Of a stretch of DNA of 37,249 nt, positions 30,431-37,249 are shown piece after piece (position 1 is the stretch's first letter; every line of letters starts with the position of its first letter). The notes under the pieces are model-generated. The model did not search any database, was not told the DNA's origin, and was given only the letters and a program-made list of their open reading frames with translations. Source of the DNA: an uncultured Pseudogracilibacillus sp. (GTDB lineage Bacteria > Bacillota > Bacilli > Bacillales > Amphibacillaceae); assembly GCA_937974845.1 (NCBI GenBank), contig CALJVC010000109.1:1-37249 (forward strand), written 5' to 3'. The position numbers and the translations under genes are program-made.

Positions 30431-30859
30431 TTATTTTCCTTTAAAAATATAATTATCTAATAATTTCTTCGTAATATTTGGTTTTAAATAGACCGAACCT
30501 TGATAAACTGTTCGAATCGCTTCGAACAAATCATCCTCGGTATCGCTTTTCAACAAAAAACCTAAAGCTCCCGCTTCTAAGGAGCGCAAAGGTGCTTCCT
30601 CCGTCTCATCGGATGTCAGCATAATTACCTTAATCGCCTCATCCTTTTTTACTATTTCCTCCGTAGCTTGAATACCGTTTTTCCTCGGCATATGTATATC
30701 CATAATCACAATGTCTGGTTGCAAATATAAGGCCTTTGTAACAGCTTCTTCACCATTCCCTGCATTCGCAATGACAGCCATATCGTCCATTTCATTAATC
30801 ATGTGCGTTAGCCCTCTACGAATAATGTCATGATCATCGGCCACAAGTATTTGAATCAT
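30431..30859 (-). CDS. Receiver-only response regulator of NarL type (no DNA-binding domain)
   Basis: 142 aa. The receiver is complete: D8, D9, phospho-acceptor D54 (IVIMDIHMPRKNG), switch Thr in IMLTSDE and Lys in FLLKSDTEDD. The linker helix QGSVYLKPNITKKLLDNY, which in NarL/LuxR regulators leads into the helix-turn-helix, is present. The protein then stops after IFKGK, about 60-70 residues short. No LuxR helix-turn-helix remnant was seen in the next 180 bp. The strong site AAAGGAGG before the ATG at 30859 argues for a real product. It may act as a CheY-like partner or phosphate sink for the neighbouring globin transducer, or it may be a truncated regulator. Confidence 0.8.
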   Translation of the reverse strand: MIQILVADDHDIIRRGLTHMINEMDDMAVIANAGNGEEAVTKALYLQPDIVIMDIHMPRKNGIQATEEIVKKDEAIKVIMLTSDETEEAPLRSLEAGALGFLLKSDTEDDLFEAIRTVYQGSVYLKPNITKKLLDNYIFKGK

Positions 30860-30915
30860 ACGTTTACCTCCTTTATCCTCAAGACCTACGTCCTTATTCG
30901 AGCTAACTTTATATT

Positions 30916-30945
30916 ATTATAGGGTAAACATCCGGTCACTTCCAA
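30916..30945 (-). promoter_or_regulatory. Promoter of the receiver-only regulator
   Basis: On the minus strand, TTGGAA (30945-30940) and a perfect TATAAT (30921-30916) with an 18-bp spacer, 57 bp before the start codon. Confidence 0.5.
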
Positions 30946-31037
30946 TAAAAAACATATTTTCCGCCCGATAATCTTAGGTCTTTAGGAGTGGCTTACGATT
31001 ATCCTCAGCTAGTAGGACATTATAAATAGGAATAAAC

Positions 31038-31067
31038 TTATCCTAAGACACGAAAATATTGTATAAT
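31038..31067 (+). promoter_or_regulatory. Promoter of the MFS transporter gene
   Basis: TATAAT (31062-31067), with TTATCC (31038-31043) 18 bp upstream, 25 bp before the ATG. Confidence 0.45.
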
Positions 31068-31091
31068 AAAAGACGAAAAGAGGGATCGAGT

Positions 31092-32234
31092 ATGTCAAAG
31101 TTAATGTATATTATTATCGTCATTGCTTTTTTAGACACCTTTATTCAACTACCTATCATCACCCCTTACTCCTTAGGGTTAGGAGCATCCTATACCTTAA
31201 CAGGAGCGATTGTAGCCGTCTATTCCTTCACGAATATGATCGGTAACATTGTAGGTGGCCATTGGATCGACCGCTTAGGCAGAAAGAAAATGCTCTTTAC
31301 CGGGATGGTAGCAGTTTTTCTCATCCTTTTAATCTATCCTTTAGCTAACAATGGATGGCAACTGTTTACCGTGCGCTTTTTACATGGACTAGCTGGGGGA
31401 ATTTTAATTCCTGCAGCCTTCGCCTATATTGGGGATCAATCGATTGGAAAAACGCGTGGGAAAACGATGGCTTATACCGGCGCTAGTATCGGTATCGCCG
31501 CTATTATTGGCCCGGCTATCGGAGGCATCTTAGCCGCTAGGGCTTCGATGGAAAGTGTCTTCCTTTTCGTCGCTTCCCTATTCTTTATCGCTTCGATTAT
31601 CGTCTATATCTTTATCCAGGAAAGCTTTGTTTCAACGGAACGAGGAAAGTTTAACTTTAAAGAATTTATTCCATTAATTAAACATCCTCTCATCCTTTTA
31701 GCATCCTTTGCAGCCTTCGCCTTGATGGTTAGCAATGGTACCCTGGCCTTTGCCTTACCACTAAACGTAGAAGCGATGGAACGTTCGACAGAGACGACGG
31801 GGATGTTGTTAAGTACCTTCGGAATCATGGCTTTAATTATTTTTTTAACCCCGTTAAACCGTATATACGACCATTTTAAGGCAAGCCATTTAATTATCGC
31901 TGGTTTATCTTTTATCGGAATCGGTATGGTCATCTTAAGTTTAAAGGCAAGCTTTATTAGTAACTTTATTGCCATGGTCATCTACGGGATAGGCTTTGCT
32001 TTCATTTTCCCATCGATGAACAAGATTATTGCTGACGCTTCTTCCAAAGTAGACCGTGGAAAGGCTTATGGTGTATTCTATGCCTTCTTCTCCTTAGGAG
32101 TTGTCGCCGGTTCTTCCTTCGCCGGTATCTTTGCCGATATTTTGGGTCTACCCTTTTTAATGAGCGCCTTCGTTATGTTCATCACGGCCTTTATCATTTT
32201 TATCCTGACACAAAAGGCAAGAACCCAAGCATAA
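31092..32234 (+). CDS. MFS transporter
   Basis: 380 aa with about 12 membrane helices. Motif A between helices 2 and 3 reads GGHWIDRLGRKKMLF, and helix 5 has the glycine/proline-rich GASIGIAAIIGPAIGG seen in drug-proton antiporters (motif C-like). It is an inner-membrane secondary transporter, most likely an exporter. The ATG at 31092 follows AGAGGGATCGAG; an in-frame TTG at 31059 would put it 11 codons earlier without a site. It converges on a MarR regulator gene that shares its terminator and may or may not control it. The substrate is unknown. Confidence 0.85.
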   Translation: MSKLMYIIIVIAFLDTFIQLPIITPYSLGLGASYTLTGAIVAVYSFTNMIGNIVGGHWIDRLGRKKMLFTGMVAVFLILLIYPLANNGWQLFTVRFLHGLAGGILIPAAFAYIGDQSIGKTRGKTMAYTGASIGIAAIIGPAIGGILAARASMESVFLFVASLFFIASIIVYIFIQESFVSTERGKFNFKEFIPLIKHPLILLASFAAFALMVSNGTLAFALPLNVEAMERSTETTGMLLSTFGIMALIIFLTPLNRIYDHFKASHLIIAGLSFIGIGMVILSLKASFISNFIAMVIYGIGFAFIFPSMNKIIADASSKVDRGKAYGVFYAFFSLGVVAGSSFAGIFADILGLPFLMSAFVMFITAFIIFILTQKARTQA

Positions 32235-32240
32235 AAAATT

Positions 32241-32286
32241 AAAACGATTGTACGTACCTCCCTCGTTACGTACAATCGTTTTTTTA
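32241..32286. terminator. Bidirectional terminator between MFS and MarR genes
   Basis: A 16-bp perfect stem, AAAACGATTGTACGTA (32241-32256) with 32267-32282, a 10-nt loop and T-runs on both strands. It overlaps the stop codon of the MarR gene. Confidence 0.9.
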
Positions 32287-32739
32287 TAACTCCTTCGTAT
32301 GATAGCCGACCTGCTTCATCCATTCGATTGCCCGTTCTTTTTCCTCCCTCGATAAAGGAGCAAACATTTCCGTGATCGCCTGGCGGTGTTCCGGAAAAAT
32401 CCGAGCAATCAGCTCCTCGCCTTCCTTCGTCAGCGTAGCATAGGTTACCCGACGGTCCTTCGCGCAGGCCTCGCGCGTTAAGAAACCTTTTTTCTCTAGT
32501 TTGTCAATCACATAGGTAATGCTACTACTAGCTAAAAGAACCTTCTTTCCGATAACTTGAATAGGCTGAGGACCTTTATGGAAAAGCAGTTCTAATACGG
32601 CAAACTCGGTTAAGTTCAAGCCATGGCGTTTTATATCTTCCGTCGCTTTTTTTCGAAGTTCTTCTAGCGCACGGTTCATCACGATAAAGAGCTTTAACGA
32701 TAACGCTTCATCCGCTTCAGAATAATTATATTGTGTCAT
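32284..32739 (-). CDS. MarR-family transcriptional regulator
   Basis: 151 aa, typical length. The winged helix spans about residues 40-105: LNLTEFAVLELLFHKGPQPIQVIGKKVLLASSSITYVIDKLEKKGFLTRE, then the wing CAKDRRVTYATLTKEG with the DRR DNA-contact motif. Overall it resembles the MhqR/YkvE branch that controls quinone and electrophile detoxification genes, from memory of that family. A single Cys (ACAKD) lies in the wing. It starts 38 bp downstream of metA on the same strand and may be co-transcribed with it. The MFS gene on the other side is a possible target. Confidence 0.85.
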   Translation of the reverse strand: MTQYNYSEADEALSLKLFIVMNRALEELRKKATEDIKRHGLNLTEFAVLELLFHKGPQPIQVIGKKVLLASSSITYVIDKLEKKGFLTREACAKDRRVTYATLTKEGEELIARIFPEHRQAITEMFAPLSREEKERAIEWMKQVGYHTKEL

Positions 32740-32777
32740 TATACTTCATCCTTCGCCTCATCTTCCCCATCTACCCA

Positions 32778-33686
32778 TCACTCCCACTTATAAGGGGTCG
32801 CTTGGTATACGTAATAATTTAACCAATTCGAGAATAATAAATGAGTATGGGCACGCCAAGTATTTAACGGTTCTTCCTCTGGATTATCGTTTGGAAAATA
32901 ATTTTCTGGCATATGAATATCTAAGCCTTTCTCTAAGTCCCGTTCATATTCATCCCGGAGGGTCGTCGCATCATACTCTAAATGGCCGGTCGTAAAGATA
33001 TGCTTATTGTCTAAAGACTTTATTAAAAAGACCCCAGCATCTTCAGACTTCGCCAATACTTTTAAATGGGGATTGTTTTCGATATCTTCGATTTTCGTTT
33101 CTGTATAGCGAGAATGCGGTGCTCGAAATACATCCTCAAAGCCTCGCACGAGCTGGATCGTCTTATCTTCTACCGTATGGTCATAAATTCCAAAAAGCTT
33201 TCTTGGTAATGGATGCTTGTCGATTCCATAATGGTAGTACAAGGCAGCCTGGGCCCCCCAACAAATATGGAAACAGGAAGTTACATGTTCCTTTGTCCAT
33301 TCCATAATTGTCGTCAGCTCCTCCCAATAATTCACCTCTTCAAAGGCGAGGTGTTCCACGGGAGCCCCAGTAATAATCATACCGTCGAAGCGACGATGTT
33401 TTATCTCATCGAAGGTATAGTAAAACGTATCTAAATGGGATTTGCTTACGTTTTTTGATCGATGAGTAGCTGTATGTAAAAACTCTACGTTTACTTGTAA
33501 AGGTGTATTCCCTAAAAGCCGTAATAATTGTAATTCTGTCTTTTCTTTTTCCGGCATTAAATTCAAAATGATAATATTTAATGGACGAATATCCTGGGTT
33601 TGTGCCCGCTCTTCATCCATCACAAAAATACGTTCTTTCTTTAATAATTGCCTCGCCGGCAATCCTTTTGGAATAGTAATCGGCAC
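32778..33686 (-). CDS. metA: Homoserine O-acyltransferase MetA, predicted acetyl-CoA-specific
   Basis: 302 aa. It acylates homoserine at the start of methionine synthesis. The glutamine-amidotransferase-like fold has the nucleophile C142 (FHICWGAQAALYYHYGI). Residue 111 is Glu (TGAPVE111HLAFEEV). In this family Glu111 favours acetyl-CoA and Gly111 (E. coli) succinyl-CoA, so the product is predicted to be O-acetylhomoserine. The start is GTG at 33686 with AGGGGAGG upstream. Unlike many Bacillus methionine genes, no SAM (S-box) riboswitch is visible in the 200 bp upstream. The marR gene follows on the same strand. Confidence 0.92.
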   Translation of the reverse strand: MPITIPKGLPARQLLKKERIFVMDEERAQTQDIRPLNIIILNLMPEKEKTELQLLRLLGNTPLQVNVEFLHTATHRSKNVSKSHLDTFYYTFDEIKHRRFDGMIITGAPVEHLAFEEVNYWEELTTIMEWTKEHVTSCFHICWGAQAALYYHYGIDKHPLPRKLFGIYDHTVEDKTIQLVRGFEDVFRAPHSRYTETKIEDIENNPHLKVLAKSEDAGVFLIKSLDNKHIFTTGHLEYDATTLRDEYERDLEKGLDIHMPENYFPNDNPEEEPLNTWRAHTHLLFSNWLNYYVYQATPYKWE

Positions 33687-33806
33687 GTTTAGCCTCCCCT
33701 TTTATGTATTGTTTTCATTCTTTTCATTATTATAGCGTTATTACCCTACAAAGCATAACATTTTGCTACCTTTTCTTAAGCTTTCCTTTTAAAAAAGTTA
33801 AAACAG

Positions 33807-33872
33807 TTGCACCTTTTTTATAAATGTGATAATATTACTGAACGTAATGACCGTTTTGTTCATTTGGTCAGT
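33807..33872 (+). promoter_or_regulatory. Promoter and overlapping operator of the TetR-yhgE unit
   Basis: TTGCAC (33807-33812) is followed by an extended -10 TGTGATAAT (33825-33833), or TAATAT at a 17-bp spacing. At the predicted start lies a composite dyad: ACTGA (33837-33841) with TCAGT (33868-33872), and inside it AATGA (33846-33850) with TCATT (33860-33864). TGAAC/GTTCA (33839-33862) overlap. It is probably the autoregulatory binding site of the TetR protein encoded 18 bp downstream. Confidence 0.5.
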
Positions 33873-33889
33873 TTTTAGGAGGTAAAATC

Positions 33890-34462
33890 ATGGCTATCGA
33901 CCGAAAAGCAGAGATTATCAAGGCTGCAACAGAGTCTTTTTCCTTGTATGGTTATAAAAATACAACGATGGAACAAGTAGCTCGTTTAGCCAATGTAGGA
34001 AAAGGAACCATCTATACATTTTTCAAAAACAAGGAAGACCTTTTTAACGAGATTGTCTATACACTTTTTGACGATATGCAGAAAGCGGCAAACGATATTA
34101 TTGAAAAGGATCAACCCTTTCGCGAAAATGTTCACCACGCTCTATTTAATATGTTGGAATATCGTCGGGAACACCAATTAATGATTAAGCTGTTTCAAGA
34201 AAAGCGCGATTTAGGAACTCCGGCCGTTCAACATATTACGGAAAAGTTTGAACAATCGATTTTATCCTTTATTGAACAGAAGGTTACCCTAGCAATCGAG
34301 CGTGGGGAAATTCGAGAATGCGATTCAAAAATCACCGCTTTCATTATATTAAAGCTATATATTGCATTGATCTTTGATTGGGAAAAACACCATGAACCGT
34401 TAACGAAGGAAGATATTGCGAACTTATTTGAATTTTATCTATTTCATGGACTATCACCATAA
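33890..34462 (+). CDS. TetR-family regulator (YhgD-like)
   Basis: 190 aa. The N-terminal helix-turn-helix reads EIIKAATESFSLYGYKNTTMEQVARLANVGKGTIYTFFKNKEDLF (about 8-52), and the rest is an all-helical ligand and dimer domain. The ATG at 33890 has TAGGAGG seven bases upstream. It lies 68 bp upstream of the yhgE-like gene on the same strand, the same arrangement as yhgD-yhgE in Bacillus, so it probably represses both from the dyad overlapping the promoter. The inducer is unknown. Confidence 0.85.
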   Translation: MAIDRKAEIIKAATESFSLYGYKNTTMEQVARLANVGKGTIYTFFKNKEDLFNEIVYTLFDDMQKAANDIIEKDQPFRENVHHALFNMLEYRREHQLMIKLFQEKRDLGTPAVQHITEKFEQSILSFIEQKVTLAIERGEIRECDSKITAFIILKLYIALIFDWEKHHEPLTKEDIANLFEFYLFHGLSP

Positions 34463-34530
34463 TTTTTTTTTGCTAAGATGACTGAAGGAGCAAAGGAGTC
34501 ATTGGTTTAAAAGGGGGAAAACACAGAACG

Positions 34531-37140
34531 ATGTTTAAAAATATATTCAGCAAGGAATCTTTAGCTGTTTTAAAAGATCGGAAGCTGATGATCGCTATAG
34601 GAGCAGTCATCTTCGTTCCGTTAATGTATGCAGGGATGTTCCTTTGGGCTTTCTGGGACCCTTATGACCGTCTTGACGATATCCCTGTAGCCATCGTCAA
34701 CGAAGACGTTCCCTACCGTTTCGAAGGAGAAACGTATAAGCTCGGGGAAGAACTAGTCGATCGATTGAAAGAAGAAGATGAATTTGATTTCCACTTCGTC
34801 GATCGACAGGCAGGTTACAAAGGCTTGCAAGATCAAGATTACTATATTTTAATTGAAATTCCGTCTGATTTTTCACGGAATGCAACTACCTTAATGGATG
34901 ATGATCCAGAAAAATTACGCCTACGTTACGTGCCAAATGAAAGCTATAACTTTTTAGCATCACAAATTGGAGAAACGGCCATGCTTCACATCGAAATGGC
35001 CTTAGAAGAAAAGATTATCGAATCCTATACAGAAACGATGTTTGACAAAGTTGATGAAGTAGCCGATGGACTAGAGGAAGCAGAAGAAGCTACGGAAAAA
35101 TTAGATGATGGAGCAGAGAAATTACAAGAAAACACCCACTTACTCAAGGATCATCTTGCTACTTTAGCTGAGAAGTCTATTGAATTTGTCGACGGTTCCG
35201 AAGCCTTGAAAGACGGAGCCGGAGAATTAGCTTCCGGTACCCAAGAGTTAAATCAAGGGGTCGGCAAATTGTATGATGCAAGTGGCCAATTATTAGATGG
35301 CGCTAAAAAAGTAAAGGACGGCCAAAATGAGCTCGCCCAAGGGATGAAGCAGGCCGATGCCGGAGTAAAAGAAATGAAAGACAACGTTCCAGCCCTCATT
35401 AATGGAACGGATCAATTTAAAGCTGGCTTATCTGAATTCGAAGAACAATTACCAAAACAGATGGCCAAACAAATTGAAACAGCCCTCACGAAGGGAGAAA
35501 AGGAACTTGAATCTGGTATCGAACAACTAGAAAAAGGAATTGTCTCTGGTCTAGGCGCTAGTTCCAACAATCCAGAAGGTCTCGCATACCAACTATCTAA
35601 AGGAATCGTAAAAGAAATACATCAACAACTAGACCAAGTTGGTAAACAAGCGGAAAATCTTCCAGCCCAACTTTCTAAAGAGTTGTCGGAAGCCTTAGCC
35701 AAAAGTATCGTTAAACAAAATGAAGAAACAATGAAAGAATTAAGCCAGGCTTTATTAAAGGCAGGCATTCCTGAGGAACAAGTACAAAAAATTATCCAAG
35801 GAATTGTCGAACAAAGCCCTACAGAGGCACAAGTGCAACAAAAATTAGAGCATGAAATCAACCAAGGAATTCAAGCAAAAATGCCGAATATGGACGAAGC
35901 TCTAACAGACAAAAAAGCTGAAATTGCACAGGCAATTGAAAAAGGTGTCTATGGGGCCATCGGACAAACCGAAAAGAAAATCGAAGCAGGCTTTGATCAA
36001 TTCTCAAAAGAAGTCTCAAATAGCTTAAAAGGTGCCGGTGGAAATATTGAAACTTCGATTGCACAGGGAACCTCACCGGTCTTCAAACAGTTACAAGGTG
36101 GCCTCGGTAGTATTCAAGAGGGACAAAAAGCATTGCAAGATGGAATTGGCCAACTAGCTAACGGAACAAAAGAGTTAAGTTCCGGTGCTAACCAACTCGT
36201 TGCGGGACAGGGAGAATACGTTTCGCAAATGACCTTGTATACAGAAAAGTTCCTCGAAGCAAAAGAAGGTGTCAACGCCCTTGAAGATGGTTCGTTCCAG
36301 CTTCTAGACGGTGTGACCCAGCTAGAAGACGGTGCGAAAAAATTCCAAGAAGGAACGGATAAGCTTGCCGAAGGTTCTAAAAAGCTAGCAGAAGGTACCG
36401 ATGAATTAAAGGACGGAACGGAAGAATTTAACGAAGAAATGTCTAAAGCCGTCGATGAAATCAATGATGTCGAAGCCGATGAAGATACCTACAATATGAT
36501 GGCGAACCCGGTCAAAGTAGATAATGAAAAAATTAACGAAGTACCAAACTACGGAACAGGTTTTGCACCTTACTTCCTATCTCTAGGATTATATGTCGGT
36601 GCCCTACTTCTTTCAATTGTCTACCCATTACGGGAACCTTCCGTCGTTCCAACTAGCGGTTTCAATTGGTTCTTACGAAAGACGATTGGTTTAGCTATTA
36701 TCGGTATACTTCAAGCCTTAATTGCAGCAAGCGTACTACTCTTTGGCTTAAAGATCGAAGTACAAAGCGTAACCTTGTTCTATCTATTCTCTATCTTTAC
36801 AAGCTGGACCTTTATCGCCTTAATTCAATTCCTGGTTACTTGCTTCGATGACCCAGGCCGATTCATGGCGATTATCGTACTCATTTTACAATTAACGACG
36901 AGTGCCGGAACTTTCCCATTAGAATTAATACCGGAAGTTTTACAAGCCTTCAACGCATTTTTACCAATGACCTATTCTGTCGCTGGCTTAAAGGCTGTTA
37001 TCTCTAGTGGTGAGTTCGGTGTAATGTGGATGAATACGGGGATTTTAGCGCTCTTTACAATCGCTTGTTTATTACTCTCCCTTTCCTATTTCGTCGTTAT
37101 GTTCAAAAGAAAATTCGCTACAATGCAAGACAAAGCTTAA
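34531..37140 (+). CDS. yhgE: YhgE/Pip-family membrane protein
   Basis: 869 aa. One N-terminal membrane helix (about 20-42, MIAIGAVIFVPLMYAGMFLWAFW) is followed by a large extracytoplasmic part (about 45-680). About five C-terminal helices in ABC-2-permease style (about 675-860) complete it. The extracellular part has many short repeats of the form L-x-D/E/S-G-x-x-x-L, for example LASGTQEL, LANGTKEL, LAEGSKKL and LAEGTDEL, predicted to form a long coiled coil. Family members serve as phage receptors (Pip of Lactococcus, YueB of Bacillus) and are related to EsaA-like type VII secretion parts; the native function is unsettled. The ATG at 34531 has GGGGGAAA upstream. Confidence 0.88.
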   Translation: MFKNIFSKESLAVLKDRKLMIAIGAVIFVPLMYAGMFLWAFWDPYDRLDDIPVAIVNEDVPYRFEGETYKLGEELVDRLKEEDEFDFHFVDRQAGYKGLQDQDYYILIEIPSDFSRNATTLMDDDPEKLRLRYVPNESYNFLASQIGETAMLHIEMALEEKIIESYTETMFDKVDEVADGLEEAEEATEKLDDGAEKLQENTHLLKDHLATLAEKSIEFVDGSEALKDGAGELASGTQELNQGVGKLYDASGQLLDGAKKVKDGQNELAQGMKQADAGVKEMKDNVPALINGTDQFKAGLSEFEEQLPKQMAKQIETALTKGEKELESGIEQLEKGIVSGLGASSNNPEGLAYQLSKGIVKEIHQQLDQVGKQAENLPAQLSKELSEALAKSIVKQNEETMKELSQALLKAGIPEEQVQKIIQGIVEQSPTEAQVQQKLEHEINQGIQAKMPNMDEALTDKKAEIAQAIEKGVYGAIGQTEKKIEAGFDQFSKEVSNSLKGAGGNIETSIAQGTSPVFKQLQGGLGSIQEGQKALQDGIGQLANGTKELSSGANQLVAGQGEYVSQMTLYTEKFLEAKEGVNALEDGSFQLLDGVTQLEDGAKKFQEGTDKLAEGSKKLAEGTDELKDGTEEFNEEMSKAVDEINDVEADEDTYNMMANPVKVDNEKINEVPNYGTGFAPYFLSLGLYVGALLLSIVYPLREPSVVPTSGFNWFLRKTIGLAIIGILQALIAASVLLFGLKIEVQSVTLFYLFSIFTSWTFIALIQFLVTCFDDPGRFMAIIVLILQLTTSAGTFPLELIPEVLQAFNAFLPMTYSVAGLKAVISSGEFGVMWMNTGILALFTIACLLLSLSYFVVMFKRKFATMQDKA

Positions 37141-37164
37141 AAAGCTTTTCACTTAGTCAATACT

Positions 37165-37200
37165 AAAGCTGGACGTTAACCTAAACGTCCAGCTTTTTTT
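37165..37200 (+). terminator. Terminator of yhgE
   Basis: AAAGCTGGACGTT (37165-37177) pairs with AACGTCCAGCTTT (37184-37196), followed by further T. It lies 25 bp after the stop codon. Confidence 0.92.
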
Positions 37201-37220
37201 ATCGTTACATTCGTATTATT

Positions 37221-37239
37221 TTATCCACAGAATGTGGAC
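37221..37239. other. DnaA-box-like palindrome
   Basis: TTATCCACA (37221-37229) is a perfect match to the DnaA 9-mer. TCCACA and TGTGGA form a dyad around GAA (37224-37238), so a second, weaker box faces the other way. The window ends 10 bp later, so it is unclear whether more boxes follow. Confidence 0.4.
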
Positions 37240-37249
37240 ATGTTCGCAT

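Noticed and set aside
33687..33889. Possible SAM (S-box) riboswitch before metA
   Set aside because: No conserved S-box blocks and no terminator-like hairpin on the minus strand.
35100..36460. Tandem repeats in the yhgE gene as a possible CRISPR or satellite
   Set aside because: The similarity is at protein level (short LxxG-type coiled-coil repeats inside one open frame), with no uniform DNA repeat or spacer pattern.

Overview
The window looks like chromosomal DNA of a Gram-positive, low-to-moderate GC bacterium of the family Bacillaceae. The signs are strong AGGAGG ribosome binding sites, frequent GTG and TTG starts, a TPP-riboswitch thiamine operon, a hom-thrC-thrB operon, a yhgD-yhgE type pair, a HemAT-type globin-coupled chemoreceptor and a YqxD-family gene. 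A DHH-CBS-CBS-nucleotidyltransferase fusion suggests a lineage that splits CCA addition between two enzymes, as described for some alkaliphilic bacilli; that placement is inference. No CRISPR array, tRNA, rRNA, insertion sequence or phage module was seen.

Layout. (1) 1-2977 is AT-rich and looks accessory: the start of a large repeat-containing surface protein (cut by the left edge), a receiver-SARP (BTAD) regulator, and a 458-bp intergenic stretch with two Fur-box-like promoters facing an apparently gene-free direction. (2) 2978-7740 (minus strand): RNase HI with two hybrid-binding domains, the nucleotidyltransferase fusion, NadX-type aspartate dehydrogenase, and a 51-aa membrane protein. (3) 7862-10258: promoter, TPP riboswitch, attenuator, then thiD-thiM-thiE. 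(4) deoC (minus), then an HssRS-like two-component system followed by three exact 11-bp TCATCTT repeats and a four-helix membrane protein with an HAH motif. (5) GNAT acetyltransferase, squalene/phytoene synthase-like protein, membrane MCP-like transducer, M20 amidohydrolase. (6) Two unrecognised membrane genes (minus) divergent from a YaiI/YqxD gene. (7) hom-thrC-thrB, then a TrpX-type ABC transporter operon (minus). (8) KamA-family radical SAM enzyme, globin-coupled chemoreceptor with a C-terminal CZB domain, and a receiver-only response regulator (all minus). (9) MFS transporter, converging on MarR and MetA. (10) TetR regulator (YhgD-like) and YhgE/Pip membrane protein, ending at a DnaA-box-like palindrome on the right edge.

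How it works together. Most of the window is housekeeping metabolism (thiamine salvage, aspartate-family amino acids, NAD, deoxynucleoside breakdown) mixed with sensing. The two systems most worth a second look are the HssRS-like kinase/regulator, whose predicted operator controls a possible haem-related membrane protein instead of an HrtAB exporter, and the SARP regulator with its surface protein, whose upstream regions share helically spaced TTTACA elements. All family assignments come from reading motifs, not from database searches.
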